Below, piece by piece: positions 56,102 to 64,000 of a stretch of 64,000 nt of DNA. The position numbers were made by a program, and so were the translations under genes. Origin of the DNA: Planctomycetaceae bacterium (lineage in GTDB: Bacteria > Planctomycetota > Planctomycetia > Pirellulales > Pirellulaceae). The stretch covers positions 23,538 to 87,537 of the forward strand of contig JABJJO010000042.1 in the NCBI GenBank assembly GCA_018660825.1. Direction: 5' to 3'. Every line of letters begins with the position of its first letter. The stretch's first letter is position 1. The notes under the pieces are model-generated. The model made no database searches. It saw nothing but the letters and a program-made list of their open reading frames with translations, and had not been told where the DNA came from.

Positions 56102-57556
56102 TTATTTTTCCAACTGGCGAATAACTTCTATCAGCGTTTGAACCATGACACCGCTCGCTCCACCGTCGACCCATTTTTTGGGTGAATCTGCGAAGGCGGG
56201 GCCAGCAATGTCCATATGTGTCCAAGACACTTCCGAGACGAATTCTTCGAGGAATTTTCCGGCGGTAATCGCACCACCCCAGCGGCCGGCACCAATATTG
56301 CGCAGGTCAGCGACTTTACTTTGTAGTTCGCTGCCAAATTCTTTGAACATGGGAAGTTGCCAGACTTGCTCGCCCGTCACAACTGCCGCGCGAGTTAAAT
56401 CATCACACCAATCTTGATCATTCGTCATGAAGCCCGTGACATTTAATCCTAGTGCCACACAGCAAGCGCCGGTTAGTGTGGCAAGATCGATCATATGTGC
56501 TGGTTTTTGCCCAACGGCGACATCCAATACATCGGCTAACACAAGTCGCCCTTCGGCATCCGTGTTGAGAACTTCGATTGTCTTACCATTGCGAGCCGTA
56601 ATGACATCGCCGAGTCGATAGGCATTGGAACTCACCATATTTTCAACGAGTCCCACGAGTCCGATGACGTGGCAGGGGAGCTTGAGTTGAGAGATAGCCT
56701 GCATCGTGCCAACGACGGTTGCTGCACCTGCCATATCACACTTCATGGTTTTTTGACCATCTGATGGTTTTAGCGACAAGCCACCACTATCATAGGTAAC
56801 TCCTTTACCCACCAATGCGAGTTGAGGGTCGGCAATATCGGATCCACGATAACGCATGATTACGAGTCGAGCTTCTCGAGCAGAACCCTGGGCGACGGCC
56901 AGCAGTGACCCACACTTTTCTTCCGCTAATTTCGCCGCATCCCAGACCTCAATTTCCAGCGAGGTGGTTTCTCCTAGACTTTGAATTTGTTCGGCGAAGG
57001 TTTCTGGGTACACCATGTTAGGGGGCCCGTTGACTAGGTCCCGAGTCAAGTTAATACCCTGAGCGATAATGGCGCCATTTTCAACGGTCGATTCATTGCT
57101 CGTCGCCCAGAGAATGTTATCCGGTGTGTAAAGATCGTGTTTGCTACGGCAGATGTCTTGACCATGACAACCGACAAGGCTACCGCTGACTGCTGTTTCA
57201 AGTGCGGCTTCGTCGCATTCGGGGAAATAATAGGCAACGGTTTTGCGTTGTTTAGCTGCCAGTGTTTTTGCAGCAGCACCGGCGGCTTTGAAATACGAGA
57301 TGTTTTCAACTGTATCACCACTGCCGAGGCCGACAAGGATGACTACCGGAGCGTTGATTCCGTTGGGTGCTAGCCAAGATGTTGTCACTCCAGCTTTTAA
57401 GCTAACCTCTTTGGCGTCAATCATGCGTTGTAGAGCACCGTCCGTTTGTGTATTTAACTCTTGGGCAGGTCCGGATAGTTCGCAGTCACCAAGAGCAACA
57501 ACAATGGCGTCGACGTCGATTAAATGTAGCGGTTCTTGTGTGATTGCAGTTGCCAT
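56102..57556 (-). CDS. pepA: Leucyl aminopeptidase (M17)
   Basis: This 484-residue M17 metallopeptidase shows the conserved metal and substrate sites: GKGVTYDSGGLSLKP near residue 255 and NTDAEGRLVLADVL near 335. The N-terminal domain (about 1-160) is more variable. Enzymes of this family form hexamers and cleave N-terminal residues from peptides in the cytoplasm; some also bind DNA. Length is typical. There is a 214-base gap to the divergent UbiD-like gene. Confidence 0.93.
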   Translation of the reverse strand: MATAITQEPLHLIDVDAIVVALGDCELSGPAQELNTQTDGALQRMIDAKEVSLKAGVTTSWLAPNGINAPVVILVGLGSGDTVENISYFKAAGAAAKTLAAKQRKTVAYYFPECDEAALETAVSGSLVGCHGQDICRSKHDLYTPDNILWATSNESTVENGAIIAQGINLTRDLVNGPPNMVYPETFAEQIQSLGETTSLEIEVWDAAKLAEEKCGSLLAVAQGSAREARLVIMRYRGSDIADPQLALVGKGVTYDSGGLSLKPSDGQKTMKCDMAGAATVVGTMQAISQLKLPCHVIGLVGLVENMVSSNAYRLGDVITARNGKTIEVLNTDAEGRLVLADVLDVAVGQKPAHMIDLATLTGACCVALGLNVTGFMTNDQDWCDDLTRAAVVTGEQVWQLPMFKEFGSELQSKVADLRNIGAGRWGGAITAGKFLEEFVSEVSWTHMDIAGPAFADSPKKWVDGGASGVMVQTLIEVIRQLEK

Positions 57557-57785
57557 GGTGTTAAAATCCTCGTATTGATAGCGTAATGTGTTTGTGGTTA
57601 TTTATTAAAAAGCATTGAGCAGGTTTTATTTTAGCGGGATGCATTTTGCGTGCGAGTACCCTCTGCGTAGAATCAAAGGTTCGGGCAACGCGTCATATTT
57701 CGTCGTCAATTCGCTTGGCGCTGGTACGATACTATGTATGCAGTGGCGATCGATTGATGATTAGCAATGTATGATAAGAGATACG

Positions 57786-59615
57786 ATGGCATTGAATAGC
57801 CTTGGAAAATGTGTACGTGAATTGGAGTCGCAAGGCTTCTTGTTACGGTATGAGCACGTCGCCGACCCCTACCTAGAGATTGCTGAGATTCAGCGGCGTG
57901 TGTTTGCGAACAACGGGCCGGCAATTCTGTTTACCAACGTGAAAGATTGTCAGTTTCCAGTTGTTTCCAATCTATTTGGAACTCTAGAACGCAGCCGATT
58001 TATTTTCCGTAATTCACTTGATCAGGTTCGCCGTTTGGTTCAAGCCAAGGTGGACCCGAGTCAAATTTTACGGCGGCCTTGGCGGCATGTAGGGTTGGCC
58101 CTACAAGCGCTGAAGATGATTCCCAAACGATGTTCCCGCGGATCAGTATTAAAGCATCGATGTGAGTTGAGTGATTTGCCGCAAATTCAGAGTTGGCCTG
58201 GTGATGGTGGACCGTTTATTACGTTGCCGCAAGTTTTCTCACAGCATCCAGCACAGGATGGATTGTTACAGTCGAATTTAGGGATGTATCGAGTACAACT
58301 GGCGGGTGGTGATTATCTTGCAAATCAAGTTGGATTGCATTACCAGATTCACCGAGGAATTGGAGTGCACCAGCAAGTTGCCAATGAATTAGGTAAACCA
58401 CTGAAAGTAAATATTTTTGTAGGCGGTAGTCCCGCGATGACAGTGGCGGCGGTGATGCCGTTGCCAGAGGGTATGAGTGAATTAACATTTGCCGGTGTGC
58501 TAAATGGTAAACGGATCAAGATGATCTGCCAAACAGGTGAGTTACCAATATATGCCGATGCAGATTTTTGTATTCAAGGTGAGATTATTCCAGACGAGTT
58601 AAAGCCAGAAGGTCCGTTTGGTGATCACTTAGGGTATTACAGTTTGGCGCACGATTTCCCCGTAATGCGGGTAAATAACGTATTTCATCGTGAAGGCGCA
58701 ATATGGCCATTCACGGTTGTTGGCCGCCCGCCTCAAGAAGACACTCGGTTCGGTGAGCTCATACATGAAATCACTGGACCAGTGATTCCCTCGGTTTTGC
58801 CGGGTGTGAAAGCGGTCCATGCTGTGGATGCAGCCGGCGTCCATCCATTATTGTTGGCTATCGGCAGTGAACGTTATACGCCGTTTAGCGAAGTGGACCA
58901 TCCGCAGGAACTACTGACACAAGCGCATGCGATTTTGGGACAAGGGCAATTGTCTCTGGCAAAGTACTTGTTCATGTTGAATGACACCGATGTTCCAAGT
59001 TTGGATATTGGCCAGATAAAATCGTTTTTGTTAGAGGTGCTGCAGCGAGTTGATTGGCGTCGAGACTTACATTTTTCAACCAATACGACGATTGATACGT
59101 TGGATTATTCAGGTACAGGGTTAAATCAAGGTTCCAAATTAGTAGTCGCAGCTGCCGGTAATATTAAACGTGAGCTGACGAGTACCTTGCCGACACCCTG
59201 CTCGTTACCCGCAGAATATACGGACGCCTGTGTTGTTATGCCGGGTGTATTGGCGATTCAGGGTCCGCCGGCGGGTGAAGGCTATGTTCAACAAGTAAAC
59301 GATTTTTGCTTGACCGTAGGCGACGATCACAGTGTGAATGATTTTCCATTGATCGTGATTGTTGATGAAAGCCATCCACTGGCGAACAATCTCAATGAAT
59401 TTTTGTGGGTGACATTTACTCGCAGCAATCCAGCGGTGGATGTGCATGGACTCGGTGCGTCGATCAACAATAAGCACTGGGGTTGTACCGGTTCGCTGGT
59501 AATTGATGCTCGCTGCAAACCGCATCATGCTCCGCTATTAGAGGTTGATGAGGAGACTTGCCGTCAAGTTGATAACGTTGCTTCTAGTGGGCATGCAATA
59601 TCTAGATATCTGTGA
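57786..59615 (+). CDS. UbiD family decarboxylase
   Basis: The start is set at the ATG at 57786 (609 residues), five codons inside the open frame, behind an AAGAG stretch; 57771 is the alternative. The UbiD fold is indicated by NNGPAILFTNVKD, VGLHYQIHRGIGVHQQ, FVGGSPAM near residue 220 and PEGPFGDHLGYYS, where the prFMN and metal site lies. Such enzymes reversibly decarboxylate aromatic or unsaturated acids using prenylated FMN; ubiquinone or menaquinone synthesis are two known contexts. No UbiX gene is in this window. Substrate is unresolved. Confidence 0.85.
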   Translation: MALNSLGKCVRELESQGFLLRYEHVADPYLEIAEIQRRVFANNGPAILFTNVKDCQFPVVSNLFGTLERSRFIFRNSLDQVRRLVQAKVDPSQILRRPWRHVGLALQALKMIPKRCSRGSVLKHRCELSDLPQIQSWPGDGGPFITLPQVFSQHPAQDGLLQSNLGMYRVQLAGGDYLANQVGLHYQIHRGIGVHQQVANELGKPLKVNIFVGGSPAMTVAAVMPLPEGMSELTFAGVLNGKRIKMICQTGELPIYADADFCIQGEIIPDELKPEGPFGDHLGYYSLAHDFPVMRVNNVFHREGAIWPFTVVGRPPQEDTRFGELIHEITGPVIPSVLPGVKAVHAVDAAGVHPLLLAIGSERYTPFSEVDHPQELLTQAHAILGQGQLSLAKYLFMLNDTDVPSLDIGQIKSFLLEVLQRVDWRRDLHFSTNTTIDTLDYSGTGLNQGSKLVVAAAGNIKRELTSTLPTPCSLPAEYTDACVVMPGVLAIQGPPAGEGYVQQVNDFCLTVGDDHSVNDFPLIVIVDESHPLANNLNEFLWVTFTRSNPAVDVHGLGASINNKHWGCTGSLVIDARCKPHHAPLLEVDEETCRQVDNVASSGHAISRYL

Positions 59616-59641
59616 CCACGAATACTGTCGGTCGATCCTCC

Positions 59642-59655
59642 GGCGGCAGGCCGCC
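59642..59655. repeat. GC-rich inverted repeat near ubiD stop
   Basis: GGCGG and CCGCC form a 5-bp stem with loop CAGG, 26 bases after the UbiD-like stop. It may be a weak terminator or part of a small intergenic repeat. It has no T-run. Confidence 0.35.
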
Positions 59656-59672
59656 TACGCGAGATCATCAAG

Positions 59673-59757
59673 TGCGGGTGAGAGGATTCGAACCTCCACG
59701 GGATTAACTCCCACATGGCCCTCAACCATGCGCGTCTGCCAGTTCCGCCACACCCGC
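59673..59757 (-). tRNA. tRNA-Leu (anticodon GAG)
   Basis: Read on the minus strand, the sequence folds as a type II tRNA: acceptor stem GCGGGTG/CACCCGC, TGG-type D-arm start, anticodon stem CATGG/CCATG enclosing loop TTGAGGG, a long variable arm, and a T-arm with GGTTCGAATCC. The anticodon is GAG, decoding CUC and CUU leucine codons. The discriminator base is A. CCA is not encoded. Confidence 0.95.
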
Positions 59758-60059
59758 TTCTAGAGGATTCTTTCTAGATTATTTTAAAATAGGTTAAGCA
59801 TCAAGTGCTAAGGATTGTATTTACTTAAGTCTGGCGCGGGTTATTCCGGTTAGTTGGGTTTCGCCAAACATGCTGCTGGCGACTTGTGGTGTATGCCTTC
59901 TTTTGGAGGATTCCAGTCACGTAGAATGATTGTCCGCGTCGATGAGTTGTTTTACCGGCAATGGAAATCCCTGAAATGCTGAATACACTTTGATCAACGC
60001 CAGATTTCCCGATGGACTGAGGAATCTGGCAAGCACCTTGTCTGCCTAATCTCTTTATT
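59758..60059. other. Intergenic stretch (302 bases) with leader hairpin
   Basis: No ORF here is convincing; a minus-strand frame of 85 codons has no ribosome binding site and overlaps the next gene. It holds the promoter for the tRNA, in the A/T-rich part near 59780, and a strong hairpin at 59999-60030. Confidence 0.45.
59999..60030 (+). promoter_or_regulatory. Leader hairpin upstream of GAF-phosphatase gene
   Basis: GCCAGATT and AATCTGGC pair perfectly, extended by CC/GG across one bulged T, around an 11-base loop. It ends 29 bases before the start codon of the GAF-phosphatase gene, which has no visible ribosome binding site. A terminator or RNA-processing site is the alternative to a control element. 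Confidence 0.4.
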
Positions 60060-61325
60060 ATGTTGCATTCCCACCCTCCCACACTAAAATTAATTCCAGT
60101 TCAACCAGTTGACTCGGATGCTTTGAAAACATCGCGGCGCCAACCTCCGCAACTGACGGAAAACGAACTTGCTCGACAAACCAATGACCTTACGATGCAA
60201 GCACTTGCAGGTGGGGTAAGTATATTAGAAGCGAACTTCGCTGCTACCTATCTCTTGGATGCCGACACTCGATACTTGACACTGGGGCCCTTTTGCGGTG
60301 CACAGAGTGAGTTGGCAAATGTTGGTGTGCGGATGTTGCAACAAGCAACTGCAGATCTCGAAGCACTTACTGGGCATGTAGTTACCCTAACAACGGTAGA
60401 TCGCGTAAAGCAATGCAATGCACCAATGGACGCAGCATCCGCCGTGTGTGTCCCACTGGTTACCCAAGATACCCCGATTGGAACGTTGTGGTTCTTATTT
60501 GATAGTCCGCGGGTGTTTGACGACAGTGAATTGATGTTAATCGAGCTGATTGCAGGTATGTCGGCTAACTATTTTACGACTAGCTGTAATGGTGGTAATC
60601 AGATAGTCGACGATCAATTGATAACAATGGCTCAAAATTGGCAGCAGAGTCGTCGTTTGCCGATCAATTATTCTCACGCTATGTGGCAAGTGCAAGGCCG
60701 GCATCTTGATGATACAGTCATCAGTCGCAATTATTATGACTGCCAGCAAACCGAACAAGGGATGAGCGTATCTCTGGCACATTCCCAAGGGTGTTCGCTT
60801 GAGGCCTTGTTGTCGATCGGCGTAGTTGGCAATACTTTGCAACGTATGGTTGCGATGACAAACGATCCTGCGGAAATACTCGAACGAACGAACGCTTGTA
60901 TTTGGGAAGGTACTGCGGGCGCGCAATTTGCTGATGCCTTGCAGATTGCTCTCGATGCGGATACGGGTCGAGTCACGTATAGTTGCGCTGGTGAGATGAT
61001 CTTACTGGTTGTGACTCCGGATGGCATCGAAGTTTTAGAGAACATCTCGCCAGAAATAGGTATTATGGACTATGGCGAATATGAAAACCGCTGTCACATC
61101 ATGCAGCCTGGAGATTTCTTGGTTGCATCAACAGAATGTGGATTCAATCGTGATCGTAACTGGGTTGACGAACTACAAGCGATTACGTCGGCATCTAAAT
61201 CAAAGATGACAGTAGCGAAATTGATCGACAGTATTGAATCAATACAGTGTGATCATGATCGACAGCATTTGACAACTTGGGCCGAAAACGATCAAGCCAT
61301 GCTGGTGATGCAATACGCTGGTTAA
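60060..61325 (+). CDS. GAF domain protein with degenerate SpoIIE/PP2C phosphatase domain
   Basis: This 421-residue protein has a GAF-like sensory domain at about residues 50-185, ending GTLWFLFDSPRVFDDSELMLIELIAG. The C-terminal half (about 210-420) matches the SpoIIE/RsbU PP2C fold in layout, including FADALQIALDADTGRVTYSCAG. The expected metal-binding residues are changed: SRNYYD replaces GGDxYD, LAHSQG replaces GDVSGHG, and NDQAML replaces DDxTLL at the end. It may be a pseudophosphatase, or sense and bind without catalysis. The start codon has no clear ribosome binding site. It converges with rpsI. Confidence 0.72.
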   Translation: MLHSHPPTLKLIPVQPVDSDALKTSRRQPPQLTENELARQTNDLTMQALAGGVSILEANFAATYLLDADTRYLTLGPFCGAQSELANVGVRMLQQATADLEALTGHVVTLTTVDRVKQCNAPMDAASAVCVPLVTQDTPIGTLWFLFDSPRVFDDSELMLIELIAGMSANYFTTSCNGGNQIVDDQLITMAQNWQQSRRLPINYSHAMWQVQGRHLDDTVISRNYYDCQQTEQGMSVSLAHSQGCSLEALLSIGVVGNTLQRMVAMTNDPAEILERTNACIWEGTAGAQFADALQIALDADTGRVTYSCAGEMILLVVTPDGIEVLENISPEIGIMDYGEYENRCHIMQPGDFLVASTECGFNRDRNWVDELQAITSASKSKMTVAKLIDSIESIQCDHDRQHLTTWAENDQAMLVMQYAG

Positions 61326-61335
61326 GCGGCAACGA

Positions 61336-61752
61336 TTAACGTTTCGAGAACTGAGATCCTCGACGAGCACCATGCAAACCAGGCTTTTTTCGTTCGCTCA
61401 TTCTTGAGTCACGAGTTAGGAAGCCACCGCTGCGTAGAGCGAGGAAGTTTTCTTCGTTGTGGCTGACCATAGCTCGAGCCAAGCCCATTCGAACCGCCCC
61501 AGCTTGTCCGGTTGTGCCACCACCGCTGCATCGTACTATTACGTCAACATCATCAGTGTTGCCCGTTAGTTCTAGTACTTCTAATACAGCCCGACGATTT
61601 TGAGCGAATTTAAAGTATTCTTCAAAAGGGCGTTTGTTGACGGTGATCTGACCGGTACCAGGACGCACACGAACACGAGCGACCGATGATTTACGACGTC
61701 CAGTTCCAAGGCTGTCTTGATTGGACTTACATTTTCTTACAACTGCTGGCAT
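61336..61752 (-). CDS. rpsI: 30S ribosomal protein S9
   Basis: The 138-residue protein has the S9 layout: SLGTGRRKSSVARVRVRPGTGQITVNKRPFEEYF near the N-terminus and the basic C-terminal tail ending KKPGLHGARRGSQFSKR, which reaches the decoding centre. Ser/Gly motif GGGTTGQAGAVRMGLARAM is also conserved. It is 34 bases after rplM on the same strand, the usual order. Confidence 0.97.
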   Translation of the reverse strand: MPAVVRKCKSNQDSLGTGRRKSSVARVRVRPGTGQITVNKRPFEEYFKFAQNRRAVLEVLELTGNTDDVDVIVRCSGGGTTGQAGAVRMGLARAMVSHNEENFLALRSGGFLTRDSRMSERKKPGLHGARRGSQFSKR

Positions 61753-61786
61753 CTTATTTATTTACTTCGTTTAGAGGTGTGAAAAA

Positions 61787-62203
61787 TTAGGCCAACTCAC
61801 GAGGCTGCGGGTCTTGTGCCTGATGAGTATGATCGGGGCCAACGAAAACCTTTAGTTTGGTCAACATTCTACGCCCTAGTTTATTCTTGGGTAGCATACG
61901 ACGAACAGCTTCGCTAAGAATAAGTTCTGGTGACTTTTCTCGTCGCTTTCCAGCAGTAATTGATTTCTGCCCTGTGTAGCCAGTGTACCAAGTGTATGTT
62001 TTTTGATCCCACTTATTACCACTGAACGTAACTTTTTCTACGTTCACTACGACGACAAAATCGCCAGTATCAACATGTGGTGTATAAGTCGGTTTGTTTT
62101 TCCCCATGAGGATCACTGCAATTTCAGAAGCAAGGTGTCCGACTCCCTTTTCTGCAGCATCTACGAGCCACCAATCTTGGGTGACTTCATTAGGTTTCGC
62201 CAT
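61787..62203 (-). CDS. rplM: 50S ribosomal protein L13
   Basis: The ATG at 62203 gives 138 residues, close to the family length; an open frame to 62302 would add 33 unconserved residues. Conserved blocks are WWLVDAAEKGVGHLASEIAVILMGKNKPTYTPHVDTGDFVVVVN, the segment KTYTWYTGYTG, and the C-terminal MLPKNKLGRRMLTKLKVFVGPDHTHQAQDPQP. It is the first gene of the rplM-rpsI operon. Its promoter is visible about 70 bases upstream. Confidence 0.96.
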   Translation of the reverse strand: MAKPNEVTQDWWLVDAAEKGVGHLASEIAVILMGKNKPTYTPHVDTGDFVVVVNVEKVTFSGNKWDQKTYTWYTGYTGQKSITAGKRREKSPELILSEAVRRMLPKNKLGRRMLTKLKVFVGPDHTHQAQDPQPRELA

Positions 62204-62508
62204 GTAGGTCTTTTGAGCGACCAACGTACTGTCCTCATATAAGGAGATTATATTAAATTGGTGGAAACAGCCGATTCTAACCCCGTAAATTAGACCTAAC
62301 AAGGGCTAATTAATACTTTTAGTTTGTTGTTTTGTAACGGCTATCTATTCAAGGTATACCGAGTTTCCGATTAGGTCAAATGGCCTGATCTGCGGTACAT
62401 AACAACACTTGTATTGCGGTTCGGCCTATACGTAAATAGGTTAGTTGGGTATCTTGTGGAGGGCATGATCAATACAAACACATAGCAAAACAAGATAAAG
62501 AAGAAGCG
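62204..62508. other. Divergent rplM/pntAA intergenic region (305 bases)
   Basis: It carries the rplM promoter. For pntAA, the AAGATAAAGAAGAAG stretch before its ATG acts as a weak ribosome binding site, and CCTAT/ATAGG (62426-62441 region) is a short dyad. No other gene is seen. Confidence 0.5.
62274..62302 (-). promoter_or_regulatory. Probable sigma-70-like promoter of rplM-rpsI
   Basis: On the minus strand TTGTTA (62302-62297) is followed after exactly 17 bases by TAGAAT (62279-62274), four and five of six matches to the consensus. It lies 71 bases upstream of the rplM start. A second TATAAT at 62246-62251 without a good -35 could be an alternative -10. Confidence 0.6.
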
Positions 62509-64000
62509 ATGAAAGCAGCAGTCCTGAAAGAACGATTTCCTGATGAACGACGAGTTGCATTGTTGCCCGACAATGTTAAAAAGCTGCAAGCCGCAGGTTA
62601 TGAAATACTTATTGAACGAGGAGCGGGTCTTGGTTCATCCATTACAGATGAAGATTATTCCGCTGCTGGTGCACAGTTAATTGATCGCGCGGAAGCCACC
62701 GCCGCCGACATCCTCTTACAAGTTCGTAGTGCGGGCGCGAATACGGCCAACGGCGATGATGATGTTCAATTAATGCACGCTGGGCAAATTGTTATTGGAA
62801 TGTGCGACCCACTAGGTAACGCTGCAGCGATAGGCATGCTAGCAGAACAAGGCGTCAGTCAAGTTGCACTTGAAATGGTGCCACGCATCAGTCGAGCCCA
62901 GAGCATGGATGTACTGAGCTCGATGGCAACGATTGCTGGGTATCGCGCTGTATTGCATTCGGCTTTCGAATTACCTCGAATGTTCCCACTAAATATGACC
63001 GCCGCCGGCACTTTAAAGGCCGCTAAAGTCTTTATCATCGGCGCGGGCGTTGCTGGGCTACAAGCCGCAGCAACTGCGAAGCGACTAGGTGCTGTCGTCT
63101 CAGCCTATGATGTGCGACCCGACTGCCGCGAACAAGTGGAAAGTATTGGTGCGCGGTTTGTCGAAGTGCAATTGGAATCTGATGATGCGGAAGACGAAGG
63201 TGGATACGCCAAACAACAATCGGAAGAATTTCTTGTCAAGCAACGAGAACTAATGGCTGAATTGGCTGCGGAAAGTGATGTGGTTATCACCACGGCCGCA
63301 ATTCCAGGTCGGCAATCACCGCTATTGATATCAGCTGATGCTGTAGCCACAATGAAGCCAGGTAGTGTTATCGTTGACCTCGCCGCAGAACGAGGTGGTA
63401 ATTGTGAACTAACACAAGCTGATGAAACAGTGGTAGTGCATAACGTGACGATTCTGGGACCCACAAATCTCCCGTCAGAAATTCCCAACCACGCGAGTCA
63501 AATGTTTGGCAATAATATAACTAAATTTTTGCTGCATCTTGTCAATGATGAAGGCGAAGTTCGTTTGGATTTGGAAGATGAAATCATCCAAGGTTGCTTA
63601 GTATCTCACGCCGGCCAAGTTATCAATGAACGCATCGCCTCGATGCTAGGTGTCGAGATTGAAGAGGCCAAACAAAGCGAAGATGTAATGGATACTGATA
63701 ACTACAGTGAGGACGTCGACGATGAATTAGATGCGGACTTGGAACTAGATGATGATGTTGCAGCGGACATCGATTCCGAAGATGCAATGGATACTGATAA
63801 TTGGGTAGATATCGGCGATGATTTAGATGCGTACTTGGAACTAGACGACGATGCCGCAGTGGACATTGATTCCGAAGATGCAATGGATACTGATAACTAC
63901 AGTGAGGACGTCGACGATGAATTAGATGCGGACTTGGAGTTAGACGACGATGCCGCAGCGGACATCGATTCCGAAGACGCAATGGATACTGATAACTACA
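62509..64000 (+). CDS. pntAA: NAD(P) transhydrogenase alpha subunit with acidic repeat tail (partial)
   Basis: The gene has no stop before the window end, so at least 497 residues are coded. Residues 1 to about 385 are the NAD(H)-binding domain I of proton-translocating transhydrogenase. The N-terminus begins MKAAVLKERFPDERRVALLP. The RQD loop is at R126, Q131 and D134, and the nucleotide-binding GAGVAG lies at about 178-183. After residue 393 comes a highly acidic tandem repeat of 33, 32 and 33 residues plus the start of a fourth (MDTDNYSEDVDDELDADLEL ... first unit), about half Asp/Glu with no Lys or Arg. Family members end near 380 residues or continue into membrane helices, so this tail is unusual. 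The pntAB and pntB genes are not visible here. Confidence 0.9.
   Translation, partial: MKAAVLKERFPDERRVALLPDNVKKLQAAGYEILIERGAGLGSSITDEDYSAAGAQLIDRAEATAADILLQVRSAGANTANGDDDVQLMHAGQIVIGMCDPLGNAAAIGMLAEQGVSQVALEMVPRISRAQSMDVLSSMATIAGYRAVLHSAFELPRMFPLNMTAAGTLKAAKVFIIGAGVAGLQAAATAKRLGAVVSAYDVRPDCREQVESIGARFVEVQLESDDAEDEGGYAKQQSEEFLVKQRELMAELAAESDVVITTAAIPGRQSPLLISADAVATMKPGSVIVDLAAERGGNCELTQADETVVVHNVTILGPTNLPSEIPNHASQMFGNNITKFLLHLVNDEGEVRLDLEDEIIQGCLVSHAGQVINERIASMLGVEIEEAKQSEDVMDTDNYSEDVDDELDADLELDDDVAADIDSEDAMDTDNWVDIGDDLDAYLELDDDAAVDIDSEDAMDTDNYSEDVDDELDADLELDDDAAADIDSEDAMDTDNY
63688..64000 (+). repeat. Acidic coding tandem repeat in pntAA (99/96/99 bp units)
   Basis: Units start at 63688, 63787, 63883 and 63982, with lengths 99, 96, 99 and an incomplete fourth. 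Units 1 and 3 are almost identical, and unit 2 is diverged, so units 1+2 may form a higher-order 195-bp repeat. The repeat stays in frame and encodes no basic residue. The window ends inside the fourth unit. Confidence 0.9.

Noticed and set aside
59825..60082. 85-codon minus-strand ORF between the tRNA and the GAF gene
   Set aside because: No ribosome binding site, no recognisable feature, and it overlaps the start of the GAF gene.
63623..63982. Minus-strand ORF rich in His, Arg, Pro and Leu opposite the pntAA repeats
   Set aside because: It is the antisense image of the acidic repeat; its periodicity copies the plus-strand repeat and it has no ribosome binding site.

Overview
The window looks like a chromosomal segment of a planctomycete (Planctomycetota, probably Pirellulales-like) of moderate G+C. 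The evidence is gene content: two pairs of DUF1549/DUF1553 (PSCyt2/PSD1-type) and DUF1501 exported proteins, an ECF sigma factor next to a membrane Ser/Thr kinase and an FHA protein, a MoxR/DUF58/DUF4129/DUF4350/SpoIIM/RDD operon, LL-diaminopimelate aminotransferase, and signal peptidases carrying zinc ribbons. No phage, insertion sequence or CRISPR array is visible. The only clear decay is one short degenerate fragment with a small direct repeat at 21.0-21.4 kb.

Layout. 0-2.5 kb: radical-SAM protein overlapping a halogenase-like flavoprotein. 2.9-12.5 kb: exported DUF1549/DUF1553 proteins (one with a very long coiled-coil insertion), their DUF1501 partners, a WD40 protein and a small secreted protein; folC converges on this block. 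14.3-18.8 kb: ABC-2 exporter ATPase, permease and a TPR-like partner. 18.9-25.7 kb (all minus): secreted unknown, soluble anti-sigma-like protein, ECF sigma factor, a gene fossil, a two-TM protein, a membrane Ser/Thr kinase, an FHA protein and an anchored coiled-coil protein. 26-30.5 kb: HEAT-like protein, a PncC-NMNAT-like fusion, an EamA transporter and a ROK glucokinase. 30.5-36.7 kb: lepA followed by two unusual signal peptidases and lptB. 36.7-46.1 kb (minus): dapL, then the seven-gene RDD/SpoIIM/membrane/DUF4129/DUF4350/MoxR/DUF58 operon. 46.7-49.6 kb: korAB. 49.7-57.6 kb: SDR enzyme, unknown protein, ribBA, a tandem-thioredoxin lipoprotein and pepA. 57.8-64 kb: UbiD-like decarboxylase, tRNA-Leu(GAG), a GAF/SpoIIE-like protein that seems to have lost its metal ligands, rplM-rpsI, and a truncated pntAA.

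How the genes fit together. Housekeeping genes (lepA, ribBA, korAB, folC, dapL, rplM-rpsI, lptB, pntAA) are interleaved with lineage-specific envelope and signalling genes. The items most worth a second look are: the NAD(P) transhydrogenase alpha subunit that runs into highly acidic ~33-residue tandem repeats at the window end; the compact sigma/anti-sigma/kinase/FHA locus with a fossil copy of part of the kinase; the PncC-NMNAT fusion; the tandem zinc-ribbon signal peptidases; the coiled-coil-split DUF1553 protein; and the degenerate GAF-phosphatase. Function calls rest on motifs read by eye; no database search was possible.
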